From the NCBI GenBank assembly GCA_963969595.1, contig OZ018414.1, forward strand, positions 17,405,660 through 17,469,659: 64,000 nt of DNA, in the 5' to 3' direction. The DNA is from Neckera pumila. Taxonomy: Eukaryota; Streptophyta; Bryopsida; Hypnales; Neckeraceae. Under the pieces are notes generated by a model. It was not told where the DNA came from. It saw only the letters and a list, made by a program, of their open reading frames with translations, and ran no database searches. The translations under genes and the position numbers were made by a program. Shown piece after piece: positions 36,430 to 47,923 of this stretch (within the stretch, counting starts at the first letter, position 1; every line of letters starts with the position of its first letter).

Positions 36430-36433
36430 TTAA

Positions 36434-36520
36434 TAGCCAACATTTTAGAGAGCTAATTGTTGATAGTTTAGTGAAAACATTTGTCAATTTCTAACACATG
36501 GATCTTTAGGAGTTAAACAT
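36434..36520 (+). mobile_element. Isolated right end of a TTAA element
   Basis: GTGAAAACATTTG followed by ATCTTTAGGAG and TTAA near 36,514 resembles the last ~45 bp of subfamily B. It adjoins the TTAA of B4, so B4 may have landed beside or within an older copy. Confidence 0.4.
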
Positions 36521-37696
36521 TGACAATTACATTTGAAAAGCCAAGTAGTAGGCACAACTATCAAATTTGATATTTACAAACAAAAATTTGGTCCTCTTCA
36601 ACTTTAATCTAGTTTTAGCTCTTTGGTATCCAAATTGTTTCTAACAACGTCTAATTGTCTTCTCAAAACTTACAAATATATTATTCACATCTTATTAAGA
36701 TATGTTTTCAAAATGGATGAAACTTTGTGTTTCTTACAAGTCTCCGTTAAATGTTTATAATTTTTTTTGGGAAAAAAATGAAACTATAATTCTGGAATTT
36801 TAGAAATTTAGACTTTGAAATTCCAAAAAAAAGTGAACACATTGAATACTGTACTGTACATAGTTGCGCATAGACCCACAAACAGAACTTGCAAATGCTA
36901 CAAGATGCTCAATATGTAAAATCTCTTACATCTGAAAAGAGAATTTAAAATTGGTCTAGATCAAATTCATCTTCTTATACGACCTAGGTTACCAACATCC
37001 TCTCCAGGTTATACGTACAATTACAGTACAATCTTATGTGTGCAATTACATGCTTATTTGAAAATGTAAAATAACGAATGATTCCAATTAAATAATAGTT
37101 ATAAAAATAAATAAAAAGCATGTTAGGGCAGGCCTTCCACGCATTAACACGCTCCGGGTGAGGTCGAAGGAGTGACGGTGGACAGGCACGAGTGTATGTA
37201 CGTAGATGGTGGCCGGAGTACTTACCTGAGCATGAAGAGAATTCCTCGAATGAGGTGAAGAGAAGACTCATGCGAAGCTTGGCGTTTTCAACTGCGTAGA
37301 AGAAAACGAGACAGGGCTCTTCATCAAAGGACTAGCTAGCTAGCTAGGCAACTTCGGAAAGCGAGCTCTCACTCAGCCTGCAAGTAACCACTGATATGCA
37401 CAGTACTCAGGACCACAGGATCGGAGGAGGAACTGAACTAGAAAGGCGTTGTAAGATAAAGTGGAAATGAATCATGAGCTGCAGTAAGTTTTTGAAACTG
37501 TCTACACTTCAGTTACAGCAATGGCGAGGCAGGCCAGGCGTGTTTTGGGGGCGCGGCTGTGTCAAAGCAGATGAAAAGCTGCGAGGAAGAACTCTGCTGC
37601 GCGCATGAAGCTGGCCAACCACTACATACTTTCTCAGGAAAAAAACGAATATACGTATTACATCTATATATACGTCTGCAAATCACAGGCTATCCA
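36521..37696. other. Spacer with a GC-richer patch at 37.1-37.65 kb
   Basis: The patch contains a good minus-strand 5' splice consensus (CTCAG|GTAAGT, near 37,222-37,232) after a 45-nt open frame beginning with ATG at 37,271, but no plausible next exon was found. GCTAGCTAG palindromes recur as near the EPFL gene. Too weak to call a gene. Confidence 0.3.
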
Positions 37697-37945
37697 CACA
37701 AAATAGTGAAATTAGGTTGCCTTGTCAATTAGGTTGCCTTACGTGAGATAAATTACCTCATGGATCAATGCTTGTTCCACATGGAGGTGCATGCCACTCT
37801 CTGAACCAAGGCTTGAACTGGTGCACAAATCTTTGCCATACACATGGCTTTGAATTCAATGTGTCACTGTACAAAAGCAGTGAATATTTCTATAGTGTGG
37901 ACTGTCGAGAAATCGTGTGGGGCAACCTAATTTCACTATTTTGTG
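37697..37945. mobile_element. MITE with AAAATAGTGAAATTAGG ends, copy 2
   Basis: The outer 25 bp at 37,697-37,721 and 37,921-37,945 are perfect complements, beginning CACAAAATAGTGAAATTAGG. The 249-bp element shares ends and an internal CCACATGGAGGTGC word with copy 1 at 2,107. Perfect ends suggest it is younger than copy 1. Confidence 0.85.
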
Positions 37946-39488
37946 CAGCCTTCTTCTCGCACGTTGAGATCGTGTCTAAGGTAAGGTATGCCCTCGCGCC
38001 GTATTCTCCTCCATCTTCGTACTTTGAGGCTATCTGTACCGAGCTTGCCAACAATGTACAGACTTGGCAAAAGTAATTACCGTACCTTACACATTCGTCT
38101 TCTGCAATTCCCATAAGTACCAAGTTACTGGAGGCCGCCAAACGCAGACGGAAGAAACTGACAGTCGTGCATTCAATTAATGTACCGATACAGAGGTCCA
38201 GGTAATCTTTTCCAAGGACAACCTTCCAAAATTAACTCTCAACCCCAAGCTTTTCTGCAGCAATTCAATGTCCTATCCCCTTTTCTTTTCCCAAAAATTC
38301 CATGATTGCAGAAGTACCTCACCTGACTAGTAGTGCTTTCAGTTTCTCTTACAACTGGTGGAAAATCTTCAAAGAGGTTACTCGTAGTCACTGGCAGATT
38401 TGAGGAAAACGATGCAAAAATAAGTACATACTGAGTACTGTATACTGAGTAATTTAAGGCAAGTACACCCAAAGACACCCAAAGACACCCAAAAGACTCA
38501 GAAATTGGTTACTTGCTATTAGATTAACTTGTCTTAGTTTTATTTGGACAATTGTAAGAGGCCAGCATTTTAAATTTTATTAGTATGTATATCGGGACCC
38601 ATAGGAGAAAAACTATTTTTTTTTTGTAGTGCTAGTTATAGGTTTAACCAAAATTGACTCCAGGCTCTCATGTTCAGGTGATGTACATTATAATCAAGAA
38701 TTTTCAGGGCCCAGTTTGCAACTAGGTTGTAATTAGTTACCTTAACATACATCGAAAAGGGTTTGTAAGTTCCCAAAAAAAGAAAAAGAAAAGAAAAGGT
38801 TTTGTGAGAGAATACTTTAGCTGCTACTTCACCAGCCATTCAATCCTTTTCCACTTGCATTCCGCTATTGATCCGCTTTCGTTGGATACACAGATAGACG
38901 GTCCTCTCGAAGGATGCTTTCCAGCTAGCAATGGAGTCCCGGTACGAAAAACAATCTGCCACCTTCGTGATTACCAACAAAAATAGATTATCTTACAAAG
39001 AAACCCAGTTCATCTGCAGTCAAACTGCTTTTTCTCTGAGCACTGCAAAGTTCATATTGTAGATGACGAACAAAGTGCTTCTCCGTCAGTGATAATTCGT
39101 CCAAACAACTTCTGATTCATCTAAAGTAATTATTAAATTTAAAATGGCCTGCTATGTGACCCACTCAAAGAAATTGACAAAAATAATAAACTTGTACCAA
39201 AATGTCAGGAAATTAGAGATTAGTATTAAAAAAAAAGATGTAATTCAAATTTTTGCAAGAAAGTCGGTTCCTTCTCAAGGGAGCTGCCCTTTGCTGAGGA
39301 GATTTTTATGCGCAATGAATTTTCTTTCAACTGCGTTCAAATTTTTTCTCAGAATAAATAAGTAAATAAATAAATCAGGAAAGCTTTGAGAAAGTCCTAA
39401 CTCATGATGATGGCTAGATAAAAAAATCTCAGTGATAGCTTCAAATTGGAGTATCTGCCATGAATTGTAGTGCACGGTTCTACTGACC
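37946..39488. other. Mixed stretch, no gene recognised
   Basis: ORFs of 60-100 codons occur on both strands at 37.9-38.5 kb without family motifs. A three-unit ACACCCAAAG tandem lies at 38,464-38,494. Confidence 0.35.
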
Positions 39489-39966
39489 TTAGGGCCTCTT
39501 CACACTATGGCCGTCCAAGTCGAGAGGCCGTGGGATTGAGAGTCCAAACTTTTGGTGAGAGTCCAAAGAAATGAGCAATAAATGATAGGTTTTGGAGCCT
39601 TTGGCCGGCCATAGTGTGAAGCCTCCAAAGGCCAAGCCCGAAGTCCAAACCTATACCATATGTGTGACTTCTATCCTTCTCTCTCTCCATTTGTCCATCC
39701 AATTTCTGAAATTCCCTATGAAGCCTCACTCATATGGCAAATTTTTCAAGCAAAAGCTAAAAAAACATGAGAAAGGGGTCATAAATGGCCTTGGAAAAAA
39801 AATCACAGCACATGCTCTCATCATCAAACTAGGAATATGAAGGGTATAAATGGAATAAGAGGATGGCATTGGAACAAGAAGGGGGCATCCTATGCCAAAG
39901 GGAATGCAAAGTGAAGTAGGTTCATTGAATGCAAAGACTCCTCATTGTCATGGTGGAGACTAGGCG

Positions 39967-39998
39967 ACACAAATAACAAATAACAAATAACAAATAAC
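39967..39998 (+). repeat. CAAATAA tandem repeat
   Basis: About four and a half copies of a 7-bp unit inside the Harbinger-type element. Confidence 0.85.
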
Positions 39999-40128
39999 AA
40001 AGGGAGAGGCAAGAAAGAAGAGAACGGAGAAGCATTTCTGTCTTGCAAAAAACAATCCACAGAGATCTAGCGGCCGAGATCTTGTCAGTTTCTTATTTTT
40101 ATGGAAAAAAAAATTCTGAAAAATCCAA

Positions 40129-40191
40129 CGGACTCTCGAGGAGAGTTTGGGTCCTACATTTTGCAGGACCCAAACTCTCCTCGAGAGTCCG
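40129..40191. repeat. Perfect 27-bp-arm hairpin
   Basis: Arms at 40,129-40,155 and 40,165-40,191 are exact complements around a 9-nt loop; the arm core is ACTCTCGAGGAGAGTTTGGG. The words CGGACTCTCGA recur near the right terminus (about 40,330), so the hairpin seems built from sequence of the host element. A transcript would fold into a small-RNA-like precursor. Confidence 0.9.
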
Positions 40192-40369
40192 TCGGAATTT
40201 TTTGCCATGTAAGCATTTTGCTGCCATGTAGGCAGTTTTGAGAGTGACGGACTTTGGATTGTGGCGGGTAGTGTGAAGGCTCGAGAGGCCAAACTTCGGG
40301 GTTTCTGAAATCTGATTGGTGGAAACCGACGGACTCTCGACCGACGGCCGTAGTGTGAAGTGGCCCTTA

Positions 40370-41350
40370 TTCTCACACTCCCTGCAGAGGCCACATCGTT
40401 CCATTGTTTACTGGAATATCATCCATCCGTAGCATTGGAATATACACTGTTTCTAACACCACTCTTGGTCTGCCACATTCAGCATGAGGTATACGACCTA
40501 TTTCCAATAATGTTAAACGTTTTAGCATATGTGCAATTGAGCGATGATGGGGGGATAATTTTCTGTAGTCAAGGAGTAATAGAAATAATGAAGATTGCAC
40601 TATTTTTTGCTAATTTCCCATCAATTTTGGAATCAGTAGAAATTAAAGATGTGTAGATTACAAATCCGACATAATCTTGATTTATAGACAAACCTATTTC
40701 CAAGAAGAGCAATTCCAGTCCTAAATGATCGATACAATTACTATGAATGTGTAGTCAGTACTCTCAAAGCTCATTTTAATGCATTACTATCATCGTCCCT
40801 GCCTAAGATAACAAGCTGTGGAGCTTCTAAATGTAAAAGTTGTAGGGTAAGCCTTCTTTTTTCGAACAAATGCGTTTGTATACCTGCTCGGATTCCTCGA
40901 GGAAATAGTTGCTTTTGCATATGTGCTCTTACAAGATTATCTAAGCTCGTGTACTTGCCACTCGGATATTGTCGATGTGAGCGCCCGATCAATGTGCAAC
41001 AATTGGCCATACATGTCAAACACCTTCACAATTCCACCCCTAAATGGTCGATATAACTGAGCTCGTTGGTCGTATCATCACCTGGTGCCAGAACCGCCAT
41101 TGTCCAGTCTTTGTTTATGGCCTAATTCAGAGATATTTGATCTTGAACTAAGAATCCTTGATGCAATATTGAAGGTTCCAGTTGAACTCCAGCGATAAAA
41201 GTTCTGAACAAGTCTGCATTCCTTGGGTGTAAGGAAGTCCGGTATATATAGTCTTTCCACTACCAGCTCTAGTCTTCTGGATTGCACACATGGGCTCGCT
41301 TGTGTGTCTGAAATGCATAGAATCGAAAACCTCCAGTCGAACCCCAATAG
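40370..41350 (-). pseudogene. Degraded coding-like region, family unknown
   Basis: Successive minus-strand openings look protein-like and run in one direction: 41,347-41,078 (89 codons), a QLYRPFRGG...VFDMYGQ block near 41,055-41,015, and 41,019-40,771 with KYTSLDNLVRAHMQKQL. They are in different frames, with stops between. I do not recognise the family. This could be a decayed host gene or an element-borne gene; chance openings remain possible. Confidence 0.3.
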
Positions 41351-43499
41351 ACAGGTCCTACATTCTCATCTGCAAAATTGAACGATTTGGTTTACTCTAA
41401 CAAAGAGATAGCAAATGAACAGGTCTTTACTGAAATGGATTACTGTGGATTCATCTTGACGATGTCAACTAAACAGAGGAGTGATATTTGGCGAGTCTGT
41501 TATGAACGACACAGAAAAACAGAATGTGACCGACAACATTCCTTGGATCTGTTCATCACAAGAGACGAATCTGCTCATCACAACATAGCCCGTGCTCCTC
41601 TTCCTTCACCTGAAGAATACAAAGACTGAAGGCGAACTGCGCAGCTCATGTTAACAACGAGTCAGAGGACCTGTCCAGCAGAATTTCCAGATGTCTTGAT
41701 ACACGTCCTCCAGCCAACGGGAATTGACTGCGTATGTCCACTTGAAGACACCAACATCATCACTGCAACACGGTTACGTGACTAAATAATGGTTCATTAA
41801 CAATCTCCTTTAAAAATTTCCTAGTGCCAAATGTCGATACTTTAAATCGTGACGACTCATATATCCGCTGTGGCAATAGCTCCATCGCTTCGCCACAGAT
41901 GGCTATAAAATGACTATTATAAAACGAAAGATACAATGTTATCAACAGAATCATCAAGTGCATGATCTGATGCGCTTAATTACATGTTGGTTTTCAGGGC
42001 AAGAAAATTATAGAGTTTCTCCTTTAAGGCACTAAAGCACTCGAAACATCTAGAGGCTCACCTCCAAGATCCCCGACTTGTAAGGAATTGTCCCAGGGTC
42101 ACAGTTATCTAATCCCCTTCTTCACTGTTATAATTTGGTTATTTCGATTTCAAAGTCATCATCACTAAAAGCGTTTCAAAAACTACTCAACATTCAGATT
42201 CAACAAAAAGGAAGACCAAAGAGGTCACAACGAACCTCATCTTATGCTTGTACCTAGAGCTTTTTTTGAGATACTGTACCACAATGCCGTCGTTGTCCAT
42301 TGAGTGGCATGTGCAATGCACCTTGGTTCCACTCCAAGTTACAGCTAGAAAATTTCATCACTGTTGAACATCACACAAGGCCAATGTTTCACTGGCACAT
42401 TTGCAGATCCTCCGTCTTTAGTTTTGCTCCCCCTATTTTCTTAAACTCTTCCTATGTTGAAAGACCTCACCTGGTGAATATCCCCCCTCATTCTTCGCCA
42501 TGAACAGCAACATTGTCCTATCTTTAGCCATCGGGAAATGGAATGTTTAAAGTCTCATAAATTTCGATTGTCTTTCACCGCAGTTCTTTCAATTCAATTT
42601 CTAAAGACTCTGTTCTTAAGTGCACGTACAAAGATCAAATCACGTTTCAAAACGTTCAAATTTTGTTGAACTAGAAACTGGAGAGCGAGAATATCCGTTG
42701 ATCGTGTGACGAAGCCTGTTTTGCACTGAAGGGACAACCATTTCCTTCAAGACACGGAGACATCAACGAAATCAACTTCTACAGCTTGAAAACCAAATTG
42801 ACACACACATGTATTCCAGTTGATCACTCTTCAAGAACAAAATTTCCTCAGTAATAAGCACGCTCTCAAAACCAAAAACATCTTCACGATCCCTCTAAGG
42901 CCATGTAAACCGTGAGCTCAATGAATCAAGCTCCATACAATCGAAAACTTTTAATGAAACTGGAACAGAATCCTCAAAACTAGAAGCAGAATCTCTCCAA
43001 TGATGGAGAAGCGTACCGGTCAAGAATTATAGGGAAATGGAGCAATTTGATTGGAGCAAATTTTGTTCTTCACCAGATTAGATTTACACTATGATCAAGA
43101 ATTCAAGACTTGTCCGGTGGAAAACCTCAATTATGGATTAAAAAATGACATGATTGCCTATGTGGCAACACTTTTTGTACTGGAAATTCTCTAGAGGTCA
43201 AACTTCTTGGACAACCAAGACAAGAAACTTGGCCTCCGGAGAACTCAAAGTTTATTAAAATATTATTTCTAGTGACAAATCTGATTGGATAGACTCCCCT
43301 TCATGTGTTGCTCTCTCTTTGCCATGCTCAGCTCTCATGATTGTAGTAGAGCTCCTACTCTATAGAACTTGCAATATGTTATTACTGTATATGTAAACAG
43401 TCATAAAATTCTTAGCTCATTAAAAAAAAAAAAAAAGTACCTTACATTGAAGCAAAACCAATTATAATTTGTGTTTCTAATGGAAAAGAGAAACTACTT
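41351..43499. other. Stretch without recognised gene
   Basis: The ORF at 41,378-41,629 (+, 83 codons) and others of 60-70 codons show no family features. Composition is intermediate. Confidence 0.3.
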
Positions 43500-43890
43500 A
43501 TATACATATGTGGCGGTGGGAGGTAAAACAACCTATGTGGGATATGTAAATTAGAATGAATAGAAGCTCAACCGCTCATAATTAAGTCAAAAGTAGGAAT
43601 TGTGTTTGAAGTAGAATTTCAGACTTGATTTAGTCATAGTAGAATAACTTTTTTCAAAAATTTTGAACTAAAAAAGTTGGAAAACTAAGTTAAATTTTAT
43701 ATTCAAAAATCTATTTGAAATTTTGAGTCTCTGGACAATCAAAAGTTATGAACAAATTTCAAAGAGGGGTTGGAAGGGATATTTTCTTTGACATTTTCAA
43801 ATATCCTCTCTTAAATTTGTCTATAAATTTGATTGGAGACTTGAAAGTTCAAATGGTTTTTTGGATATGAAGTTTAACTGGATTTAGCAA
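43500..43890. repeat. Foldback repeat, copy 1 (partial)
   Basis: Aligns with 59,960-60,450: shared words include GGTAAAACAA, TGTGGGATAT, ATTGTGTT and TTTCAAAGAGGG. The second arm (from about 43,800) is an inverted, more decayed copy of the first. Confidence 0.65.
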
Positions 43891-43984
43891 CGGGAAATGC
43901 TAGCATGTGAGCATGGAGCGGCAAGTGGGGATTGGTGAGCGGGGAACATAGATTATGGGTTAGAAAAATTAGAACTTAGATGTT

Positions 43985-44290
43985 ATAATATGAATATTTG
44001 GATGAATGTAGGTGAGTCAGTGAATGATAATTTAAGAAATTGGGATGAATGTGGATGGCAAAAATGGATGAAAATATGGAAGTCGATGGAAAAAATGGAT
44101 GAAAATATTGCTGAAGATGGATGAAAGTGGATGGCATAAATGGATGAAAATGGATGATGGTGGATGAAAAAAGATGACAGTGGATGAAAAATGGGGTTCA
44201 AGATGGATGAAAAAGCTGATGAAAAGTAAATGATAAAAGGATTGAAATTTTTGATAGAAAAAATGGATGAAAAAATGGAACAAAATGTTG
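43985..44290 (+). repeat. GATGAAAA/TGGATG-rich degenerate tandem
   Basis: About 25 irregular units of ATGGATGAAAA type. Minus-strand translations rich in His, Ser, Phe and Pro are artefacts of the repeat. Confidence 0.8.
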
Positions 44291-44294
44291 GATG

Positions 44295-44311
44295 AGGGTT
44301 TAGGGTTTAGG
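44295..44311 (+). repeat. Two plant telomere-type units
   Basis: AGGGTTTAGGGTTTAGG contains two TTTAGGG units right after the GATGAAAA repeat. Two units fit an interstitial telo-box rather than a telomere remnant. Confidence 0.6.
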
Positions 44312-45564
44312 ATATATAAATGTGACATGACATGTGGATGGTAAGGAGAATAGAAGAATGAATATGAGCATACATTTAGATTTGATTACTACTTCAATAT
44401 AGAGCCCATAACCGCGATTTTAGGTGTCCCAAGACCATGGAGGATCACGGGGTATGTTTTGGGTGACATAATACCGTTTCTCAATATTGTACCTTTTATT
44501 GTGCCTTCGTTGATATAGTTGTCTCAAAGATGATTGCCACCTTCACATTGCATTACAAGATCTAAGTCATAAACAATCATATTTTTATATGAAGGGTATG
44601 TTTAAGCATTAAAAAATTTGGGGCTACAAGATTAAGAAATGGGAAGTTTAAACACATCATGCCAGAAACAAGATCTCCTATATAGCAAAAACTAGTATAC
44701 CAAAATTTGAGGAGAACAAAGTATTGTATACTCTTCGTGATATATTTAAAATGATAGTAGTGGCCTTTTTAGTCTCACTACTATTTCATTGATGAATAAA
44801 ATAGATCACATGAAGAGTTGGTCTATTGGAGAACCCACCCCTAGTTCAAATCTAAGTGATTTAGTATCCCGTTGAGAAGTACTTGTTTGACTTCATTTAC
44901 ACTAAAACTCGGAGAATGAATGAAGACATCTTCTGCACACTGTAGGTTACAAATGATTGTGAAAACAAAATATAAATGCTTGCAATTTGCCTATTGTCCT
45001 CACTTCCCCAAAGCTTTCATTGTCATTTTGCTGAAGAAAAAGCAACTGCAGTTGGAAACAATGAAATCGTAAGCATATATTGCTGAGTCCTTGGCTCTAC
45101 CTCGGAATTCAGACAAACTATACACCCAAAACCTGGAGGAGGCACCATGGTGACCCGGGTAATGCGTGTAGTTAAGGTCATGGCAGAAGCACAATTCTTT
45201 GCTTATTTGGTAGAGGGGGCCTTCGGATTTTAGTGAATCAATTTTCCTCCTTGGATTTTAGGGTGGTCATCTACTGATGAGGGAATAGGGTAAGCCGAAA
45301 CTAAGTCTATCCCCGCCTCACCGTCAAATAGTCTTCGTATTGAAATGACTTCATGTTGTGGAAGTTGAAAACCAACAGCTCCAAAAGCAAAAATTTCAGC
45401 TTTCAACAAAGCAGTGCTCCTTTTCACGGGCCAAATGGAAGGAATGGGTGGGCGGGATAAAACTCATTTCCGTTTGGTCCCCTTCACGCACCATTCAATG
45501 TTGTCATTGCAAAAGATTTCATGGTGATCTTTGAATCCCAAAAGTCCCACAGTCTTCTTTTATT
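44312..45564. other. Stretch without recognised gene
   Basis: Minus-strand openings at 45,000-45,194 and 45,230-45,427 lie close together but show no family motif. Confidence 0.3.
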
Positions 45565-45568
45565 TAAC

Positions 45569-46497
45569 CCCTAAAGGACCAAACTGCATTTTTTGGCAAC
45601 ATAGCGATTTTGGACAGCTCACTACAAATGGAGTTTTTATTTGAAAATTTAACAAAATATTTTCCCAAGGAATAGCTCTAAAGTCCAATAGTTTTCATAA
45701 CTTCTGATTATATGGTTAAAAAGTTATTGCATGATATGTGATTTTCAATATTGGCGAGCAACTTGGGCAGCCCAAAAAACTTCTTTAAAAATCACTTTTA
45801 AAAAAAATAAAAATTTGAAATTGGTTCTTTAGATTATTTATATATATGTGAGAAGCTTTGAATCACTCCATTTTTATTAATGAATAAAAAATTATAATGA
45901 TTCTTAATTTAGGATAGTTAATGGATATTTCTGAAATCTTTACTCTAAAATAAACCTTGAAGTCCTCTATTTAACTCAATTTTCAATATTTTAGGAAAAA
46001 ATTAAAGCCATTAGGTGTATATTGGTTATTACAACATTACAACCATTGGGATTGGCATTTTTAAATTCCTCAAATAAATGGTTAACAATTTAGTATTTTA
46101 AATCATTCTCTACTTCTTTCTACTTACTATTTTTTTCCTATATGTTTGACAATTTTGAAATTTTTCAAGCATGTAGTCTTCTTGCCTTGAAGAATGATTT
46201 CAAAGAGTGTTCACCATTTTGGACATTTTTTCATACAAATGTGACCTTATGAAGTGCAACTACCTGGATTTTTGCAGAGACAGAAAAAGGATTTTTTGTC
46301 AATTCAAATGCTATTATCTTGCAATCCACAAGGTGGAAATTTCTAAAACTTTTTCCACAACATCTTGAACTAGTATACTACAAGATTGTACAATTACTTG
46401 TGTCCAAAAATGTTTCTTTTCTAAAATTTGGTACTTGTATTAGAAATGGTAGTTTGGGAGCATTTTTGGTGAAAACATAGTCAAAAACCTTTAGGGG
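45569..46497 (+). mobile_element. TTAA-flanked piggyBac-like MITE, subfamily B, copy B3
   Basis: A 929-bp element between TTAA at 45,565-45,568 and 46,498-46,501, with ends CCCCTAAAGGACCAAA and AACCTTTAGGGG. It aligns with B1 and B2 (GGCAACATAGCGATTTTGG at 45,594 is shared with B2 and, reversed, B4). It has a single internal TTAAC where A2 inserted in B4. No transposase. Confidence 0.87.
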
Positions 46498-46501
46498 TTA
46501 A

Positions 46502-46760
46502 TTTATTTTTATCAAAAACCACTCAAAACTGCCATTTTTATTGCAAAGAGCAAAAAAACTTTGAGAATTGTTATTTTTGCATATTTGACCATAGGTTCTT
46601 GCACTAGACTAAAATAAGAATGTGTGGAAGAAATTTCAAAAACTTTAACTACATAGATTGCAAGATATTTGCATTCAAAATAAAGAAAATAACTTATTTT
46701 TCTCTTTTAGTTGTGCGACTAGATAATATGACTTTGAATCTTCTTAACTACAACATGGTA
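46502..46760 (-). mobile_element. Piggybac-like subfamily A fragment, copy A4
   Basis: CACTCAAAACTGCCATTTTT at 46,522 and AGATTGCAAGATATTTGC near 46,656 match the reversed right part of A1 and A2. It abuts the TTAA of B3 and the retrotransposon-type sequence that starts near 46,760. Confidence 0.6.
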
Positions 46761-47038
46761 AAATTCTCCAACTTGTTATGATCCCCCTCTTCCAAAGTCT
46801 TCACTAGTTGGAAAAATTCCCACAACTCGGCTTGACGAAGCTTCAACTAGTCCTCCTCGTTCCAATTCGCCACATCAACTGCCTCCACTGTTTCCACAGC
46901 AAACTTGACATTGGACAGCGCAATTGGTGCTTGCTTATCATCCCTCAATCTTGGTTTCTTCTCTTTATACACCTCAGGCTCCACCAACTCGATTTCTGGC
47001 TCCATTGGGTCTTTCCCCTTGTCTACTTGACCCGACAT
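46761..47038 (-). pseudogene. Coding remnant after pol, unknown
   Basis: From ATG at 47,038 a minus-strand frame runs 64 codons (start MSGQVDKGKDPMEPEIELVE, acidic and Lys-rich) to a TAG, then stays open for a further ~35 codons (for example LRQAELWEFFQLVKTLEEGD) until it meets the TTAA-element fragment. Charged composition and continuity across one stop look like real former coding sequence. It may be a third ORF of this retroelement, as in env-class Athila elements, or the gag start of another element. Confidence 0.4.
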
Positions 47039-47704
47039 TGTACCTGCAACCCACAACCTTGCAATCTCTTGGCCAATGCTCCCAATTTGGAACTAAAACC
47101 TCACTGTCTCTCAAAAATTTGCTTCACTTTGTCCCTAATTGGTCGTATATGTCCACAGTGCACCCAACTCGAATCACAACTACAACGACGCCTCACACCG
47201 AAACACAACACTCAAGAAGCAAACCAAAATTCCCAATCCACATTCAATGTCGCACCCAAAACCCTAATTGGCTTCCAAATCTGTAGCTTGAGACTCTCAT
47301 CCTCTCAACCACTCGCAAAGAGCACTAATTCTAGCCTAAATCACTCTCACTTGGACTGACGACAATCCTCACTCACTCAAAACACGAATTAGCTCAAACA
47401 ACTTCCAATTTGGTCTCACCAACACTCAGTCGCACAGCACCTCTCTCAATTTTGTGCACCCAACATCCAAATTGCAAAAGGTTTCACAACACATAAGTTA
47501 CTTCAAGTTTCCAATTTGGTTTCTTTCTAGCCTCGTAACAAACCCCACTTGGAATGATAATAACATTCCCTCCGATTTGGACTTGGTGGCTTAGAATGAT
47601 ACCAATTTGAAATGATGCTTGTCTTTCACTGAGTGGCCCTTGCCACCTCCTCCAACTTGGTATGTCACCTCCGATTCAATACTCCGACTTGGCATTTCTC
47701 ATGG

Positions 47705-47740
<36 letters not shown>

Positions 47741-47906
47741 TTTGAACTCTTTCTCATTTTTCTTTTCTTTTCTCTCAATATTAATATTACTTTTTTGTTT
47801 TTATTAAATTTTTGAATCATACTATTTATAATTTAGTTTATTTTTCAATGTTATTTTTAAAATTTTAAAATTTTTTAGTTTTTTACTAAAATATTATTAT
47901 TACACA
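46761..47906 (-). repeat. Motif-rich 3' flank of the retrotransposon (possible truncated 3' LTR)
   Basis: It lies next to the polypurine tract and would start TGTGTAAT on the minus strand (47,906 downwards). An AT-rich part (47,750-47,906) and a 24-bp poly-T (47,706-47,730 approximately) are followed by 0.9 kb with a CCAACTTGG/CCAATTTGG/CCGATTTGG-type word about every 45 bp. It does not end in the CTACA found before the primer-binding site, so it is truncated or is not an LTR. Confidence 0.45.
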
Positions 47907-47920
47907 ACTAGTCCCCCCGG
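47907..47920 (-). other. Putative polypurine tract
   Basis: On the minus strand CCGGGGGGACTAG lies five bases after the stop codon of the integrase frame, a usual place for plus-strand priming in compact gypsy elements. Confidence 0.5.
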
Positions 47921-47923
47921 CAT

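Larger units (their letters stand above)
39492..40366. mobile_element. Harbinger-type (Tourist-like) non-autonomous element with TTA duplication
   Basis: Ends GGGCCTCTTCACACTATGGC and the complement of the right end (GGGCCACTTCACACTACGGC) form about 24-bp inverted repeats, flanked by TTA at 39,489-39,491 and 40,367-40,369. A GGGCC start plus a 3-bp TTA duplication is diagnostic of PIF/Harbinger MITEs. A second inverted copy of the end lies at about 39,602-39,618 and another near 40,267-40,276, so the element may be composite. It contains a CAAATAA tandem (39,967-39,998) and a perfect hairpin (40,129-40,191). Confidence 0.85.

Noticed and set aside
37222..37271. Minus-strand first exon with a good GTAAGT donor
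   Set aside because: No acceptor and second exon with coding character could be found downstream on the minus strand.
44295..44311. Telomere remnant or chromosome end
   Set aside because: Only two TTTAGGG units are present, with ordinary sequence on both sides.
46808..47359. 183-codon plus-strand ORF
   Set aside because: It lies opposite the retroelement flank and its coding remnant, and its composition follows the interspersed motif. No family pattern.
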